In this document: one piece after another, positions 6,272 through 9,062 of the stretch
How positions within the stretch are numbered: position 1 is the first letter of the stretch
How the letters are laid out: each line of letters begins with the position of its first letter
Source of the DNA: an uncultured Gammaproteobacteria bacterium
Lineage (GTDB): Bacteria; Pseudomonadota; Gammaproteobacteria; Steroidobacterales; JABDMI01
DNA length: 9,062 nucleotides
Reading direction: 5' to 3'
NCBI GenBank assembly: GCA_938039225.1
Contig: CALHVH010000015.1
Location: forward strand, 1-9,062
Notes under the pieces: model-generated
What the model was told of the DNA's origin: nothing
Database searches by the model: none
Seen by the model: the letters and a program-made list of their open reading frames with translations, nothing else
Translations under genes and position numbers: made by a program

Positions 6272-6727
6272 ATGAACAACAAATCAATCAAACCATTAGC
6301 TTTCGCTGTAACTGCTGCATTAGCGGCATCAATGGGAACTGCAACTTTAAGTGCAGCTGAAAATCCATTCATGGCTTCTAGCTTAAGTGCTGGTTACATG
6401 ACATCTGCAGCACTACTAGAAGGTAAGTGTGGCGAAGGTAAATGTGGTGAAGGCAAGTGCGGTGGTGAGAAGTCTGAAGCTGAAGGCAAATGCGGCGAAG
6501 GTAAGTGCGGTGCTGAAGGTGAGAAATCAGAAGCTGAAGGCAAATGTGGTGAAGGTAAGTGCGGTGCTAAAGGCGAGAAATCAGAAGCTGAAGGTAAGTG
6601 CGGTGAAGGTAAATGCGGCGGTGAGAAAACTGAAGCTGAAGGCAAGTGTGGCGAAGGTAAATGTGGCGGCGAGAAAACTGAAGCTGAAGGCAAATGTGGC
6701 GAAGGCAAATGTGGCGGTAGCGTTTAA
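6272..6727 (+). CDS. hvfA: HvfA-family EGKCG-repeat RiPP metallophore precursor
   Basis: This 151-aa secreted precursor has a signal peptide of about 29 residues (Lys-containing N-terminus, hydrophobic core, LSAA before ENPF). A short conserved-looking segment NPFMASSLSAGYM (31-43) follows, and then a repeat domain with 13 EGKCG motifs. All 13 cysteines (53, 58, 63, 74, 79, 92, 97, 110, 115, 126, 131, 142, 147) lie in these motifs. In the Haemophilus HvfA system a DUF692 multinuclear iron enzyme (HvfB) with partner HvfC converts EGKCG cysteines to oxazolone/thioamide pairs that bind copper. By analogy this protein would be a periplasmic or secreted copper-binding peptide. No HvfB, HvfC or DoxX-like gene is in the window, so modification would have to come from elsewhere or not occur. 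It follows the sigma/anti-sigma pair by 62 nt and ends at a strong terminator. Confidence 0.85.
   Translation: MNNKSIKPLAFAVTAALAASMGTATLSAAENPFMASSLSAGYMTSAALLEGKCGEGKCGEGKCGGEKSEAEGKCGEGKCGAEGEKSEAEGKCGEGKCGAKGEKSEAEGKCGEGKCGGEKTEAEGKCGEGKCGGEKTEAEGKCGEGKCGGSV
6419..6718 (+). repeat. hvfA: In-frame tandem repeats encoding EGKCG pairs
   Basis: The first EGKCG (6419-6433) is followed by units of 48, 54, 54, 48 and 48 nt (starting at 6434, 6482, 6536, 6590 and 6638) and a partial last unit (6686-6718). Each full unit encodes two EGKCG motifs plus a linker of the GEKSEA, AEGEKSEA, AKGEKSEA or GEKTEA type. The units differ at many synonymous sites (GGC/GGT, AAA/AAG, TGT/TGC), while the EGKCG residues never vary. 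All lengths are multiples of three, so gain or loss of a unit keeps the frame. Confidence 0.95.
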
Positions 6728-6753
6728 TAGCTAAGCACTTTTGTTTTACTAAG

Positions 6754-6779
6754 AAGCCCGCATTATGCGGGCTTTTTTT
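6754..6779 (+). terminator. Rho-independent terminator after hvfA
   Basis: AAGCCCGCA (6754-6762) and TGCGGGCTT (6766-6774) form a perfect 9-bp GC-rich stem with a TTA loop, and a run of seven T ends at 6779. It lies 26 nt past the hvfA stop and ends the plus-strand cassette. On the minus strand the stem is not followed by a T-run, so it is a poor terminator for the convergent RND gene. Confidence 0.92.
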
Positions 6780-6826
6780 GTGCAAAAACGATTGTTATTT
6801 ATCGATAGAAATAATGCTTAGTAACT

Positions 6827-9062
6827 TTATACCCAGACAGACTCAGCAGAGTCTAGGTCTACGGTTGTTCCTTTTGCTTCTTGATACTTTGGCCTAATGT
6901 CTGCAAGTATTCTAAAAATTACTGGCACAAGAACTAAGGTGATAAGAGTGGCAAATAAAATTCCATAAGCTAATGAGATTGCCATTGGTTTTAAAAATTC
7001 AGCAGCAAGACTGTTTTCTAATAGGAGTGGCGCAAGCCCAGCAAAAGTGGTGATGGACGTTAGTAAAATTGGTCTGAAGCGTTCGCGAACTGAAAGTTCA
7101 ATAGCTTCTAATAATGCTCTACCCTTGTCCTGATGATAGTTAATCGTTGTTGTTAATACCAAGCTATCATTTATGACTACACCAAATAAAGCGAGTGTTC
7201 CTAAGAATGAAGGAAGACTCATGTAATACCCCGTGATGAAGTGACCCCAAACTACACCAATCAAACTGAATGGTATAACTGAAACAATCACCAAAGGTTT
7301 GGTATACGAGTTAAGTGGTAAAGCGAGAAGTGTAAAGATAAGCACGAGGGAAATTGCCATCCCTGTTGCTAGACTTTCACTGGTTTTTCTTTGTTCTTCA
7401 GCTTGTCCATCCAAACGAAATTGTACGTTGGGTAATTCGGCTAGATAGTTTGGCGCATTCTCAACGAATGCGGTTTGCATTTCGCCTAAAGCGACTTTAT
7501 TAATCACACTAGCGGTAATTTTCACTGCGCGTTTACCATCAACACGAACAATTCGGGTCACACCTGGTGCTAACTCTGTACTCACTAGGGCTGAGAGAGG
7601 GACTTCTTGGCCTTGTTGTGTACGAATACGAAGGTTGTCTAATATGCTGATATCTTCACGTTCATTTTTAGGATATCGAACATACACTCGAGTCTCTTCT
7701 CTTCCTCGCTGAATACGCTGTACCTCTGCACCAAAAACCGCTTGCCTGACTTGTCGAATTATCTCGGACTCATTCAGTCCTAGAGATTGAGCTAAAGCGT
7801 TAGTAGTAAATTGCATTTCTATCTGTCCAGAAACCAAATCATTATTCGTATCAATGACTTCGTTATACTTACGCATATTACTTTCAACCAAGGCGGTTGC
7901 TTTTTTAAGGTCTTCTAAACTACGTGACTCAAGGATGATCTCAACATCAGAAGAAGTTGGCCCACCATTGGCGCCTAGGCTTACTGACTTTACTCCCGAT
8001 GGAGAGCCAAATTTTTCAAGCCAGATTTTTGAAAAGACTCCAGGACTAATCTCCTTACCTTGGTAATCGCTTAGCTCAGCATTAACTACAATTCGTTTAT
8101 CAGAGCTTGAAATATAAGAAATATTTTTTATAACATCATTAATCTTGATTTTATCTATTTCAGTGTCGGTAAATTTTGCAACCGCTTCTTCTAAGCTGTT
8201 TTCTAATCGATCTAAAACATCAAGGGTTTGTTCATATGGTGTACCTTCCACCATTTCAACAATACCCAACATTCTGTTATCTTCTAATTCCGGAAAAAAT
8301 GCGGCTTTAACTTGGTTGCCTACCATGCTGACAGTCAAAATTAAGAAAGCAATAAACACCCCCAGAGTTACGTAACGCGCTTTTAGTGCCTTACGTATAA
8401 ACGGCATATAAAAATCATTAACTAATTTTTCTAGCACACCTGAGATAGCGTTTTGTAAGCGTTTAAATAGACCAGGCTGTTTGCCTTCATTTGCTAATTG
8501 TGTTTTTTTAAGATGTCTTAAATGACTTGGCAAAATAAATTTTGATTCAATTAATGAAAAAATAAAACATAGAATAACCACTACGCCCATCTCGCCAAGT
8601 ATGTCTCCAAAAACACCATCCAAGAGAACTAAGGGTAAGAATGCAGCCATAGTGGTTAGTACGCCAAAAGTAGTCGCTACGGCTACTTTACTTGTACCTT
8701 CAAAGACAGAGGCAAGTCCTTCACCCTTAGTTTCTACACTTCGATGAACACTTTCAGACACAATAATTGCGTCATCCACAACAATCCCTAGGGCAACAAT
8801 AAACCCAAAGGTCGATACATAGTTTAAGCTCACACCTACATGTGGCATTAGCATTATCGCGCCTAGAAAAGCGATAGGAATACCCACGGCCACCCACATC
8901 GCTAAGCGCAAGTCCAAAAACAAACTCAGTAAAATTAAGACTAGCAATAAGCCAAGTAAGCCATTTTTTACGACTAGATCTAAACGGCCTTGTAAGGTGA
9001 CAGTTTCATCCATCCAATTTGTAACTTTGACGTCAGGACTGAGTGTTGTTTTATATTTCTCT
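6827..9062 (-). CDS. RND efflux permease, 5' end beyond the window
   Basis: This is an inner-membrane, proton-driven permease of the AcrB-like RND superfamily. The frame stays open to the window edge, so the Met at 9013 is internal; 744 residues are visible of the ~1030 usual, and the missing part would be TM1 and most of the first periplasmic domain. Visible are TM2-TM6, including TM4 with the proton-relay aspartates in GIVVDDAIIV, then TM7, the second large periplasmic domain, and TM8-TM12 ending in LVLVPVIFRIL. TM10 reads FGVVINDSLVL rather than the Lys-containing AKNAI of AcrB, pointing to another subfamily. The substrate is unknown. A membrane-fusion partner gene would be expected upstream, beyond position 9062. 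It converges on hvfA and is probably unrelated to it. Confidence 0.93.
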   Translation of the reverse strand, partial: EKYKTTLSPDVKVTNWMDETVTLQGRLDLVVKNGLLGLLLVLILLSLFLDLRLAMWVAVGIPIAFLGAIMLMPHVGVSLNYVSTFGFIVALGIVVDDAIIVSESVHRSVETKGEGLASVFEGTSKVAVATTFGVLTTMAAFLPLVLLDGVFGDILGEMGVVVILCFIFSLIESKFILPSHLRHLKKTQLANEGKQPGLFKRLQNAISGVLEKLVNDFYMPFIRKALKARYVTLGVFIAFLILTVSMVGNQVKAAFFPELEDNRMLGIVEMVEGTPYEQTLDVLDRLENSLEEAVAKFTDTEIDKIKINDVIKNISYISSSDKRIVVNAELSDYQGKEISPGVFSKIWLEKFGSPSGVKSVSLGANGGPTSSDVEIILESRSLEDLKKATALVESNMRKYNEVIDTNNDLVSGQIEMQFTTNALAQSLGLNESEIIRQVRQAVFGAEVQRIQRGREETRVYVRYPKNEREDISILDNLRIRTQQGQEVPLSALVSTELAPGVTRIVRVDGKRAVKITASVINKVALGEMQTAFVENAPNYLAELPNVQFRLDGQAEEQRKTSESLATGMAISLVLIFTLLALPLNSYTKPLVIVSVIPFSLIGVVWGHFITGYYMSLPSFLGTLALFGVVINDSLVLTTTINYHQDKGRALLEAIELSVRERFRPILLTSITTFAGLAPLLLENSLAAEFLKPMAISLAYGILFATLITLVLVPVIFRILADIRPKYQEAKGTTVDLDSAESVWV

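Noticed and set aside
6394..6708. A 104-aa minus-strand frame rich in Pro, Ser and His, and a 101-aa plus-strand frame (6429-6734) rich in Lys, Val and Ala, across the repeat region.
   Set aside because: Both are out-of-frame shadows of the EGKCG repeats. They lack ribosome-binding sites and family resemblance, whereas the chosen frame has a signal peptide, a Shine-Dalgarno and known motifs.
6419..6718. The regular repeats as a CRISPR array.
   Set aside because: Units are contiguous, coding and vary at synonymous sites; there are no unique spacers between identical repeats.
6394..6727. Metallothionein as an alternative for the Cys-rich repeat protein.
   Set aside because: The protein has a signal peptide and evenly spaced EGKCG motifs, not the cytosolic CxC/CxxC clusters of metallothioneins.
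6827..9013. The RND frame as a complete 728-aa gene starting at the Met at 9013.
   Set aside because: The frame stays open to the window edge, and the protein would lack TM1 and the first periplasmic domain. The gene simply continues beyond the window.

Overview
The window looks like chromosomal DNA of an AT-rich gammaproteobacterium. It carries proteobacterial housekeeping genes (xthA, a YrdA-type gamma carbonic anhydrase beside aroE, hemB), an RND efflux permease, and a sigma factor next to a DUF3379-type anti-sigma protein, a pairing I associate with marine gammaproteobacteria. The genus cannot be fixed from the sequence. There are no tRNA or rRNA genes, CRISPR arrays, transposases or phage genes, and no gene-free stretch reaches 300 bases.

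Layout: positions 23-2042 hold three minus-strand genes, transcribed in the order xthA (exonuclease III), an NTF2/SnoaL-like protein, and a short-chain dehydrogenase whose start overlaps the NTF2 stop by 4 nt. A 176-nt divergent intergenic region (2043-2218) carries a REP-like palindrome and two extended -10 promoter candidates. Next is a plus-strand gamma carbonic anhydrase (2219-2746) that meets aroE tail to tail with a single base between the stop codons. aroE and hemB are co-directional on the minus strand (2748-4655). A second divergent region (4656-4848) precedes a plus-strand cassette of three genes: an ECF-like sigma factor, a membrane-anchored zinc-type anti-sigma protein (DUF3379-like), and a secreted repeat protein with 13 EGKCG motifs. 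A clear intrinsic terminator at 6754-6779 closes this cassette. The window ends in a convergent, 5'-truncated RND permease gene (6827-9062, minus).

The most interesting part is 4849-6779. The last gene matches the HvfA family, precursors of copper-binding RiPP peptides in which EGKCG cysteines are converted to oxazolone/thioamide pairs by a DUF692 (MNIO) enzyme with a partner protein. Neither maturation gene is in the window: upstream are only the sigma and anti-sigma genes, and downstream is a terminator followed by the unrelated RND gene. The arrangement suggests an orphan precursor that may be controlled by its own extracytoplasmic sigma/anti-sigma switch. The anti-sigma protein has a cytosolic HxxxCxxC zinc motif and, just outside the membrane, a His-rich HIHHEPH stretch that could sense metal. 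That regulatory link is inferred from gene order alone.
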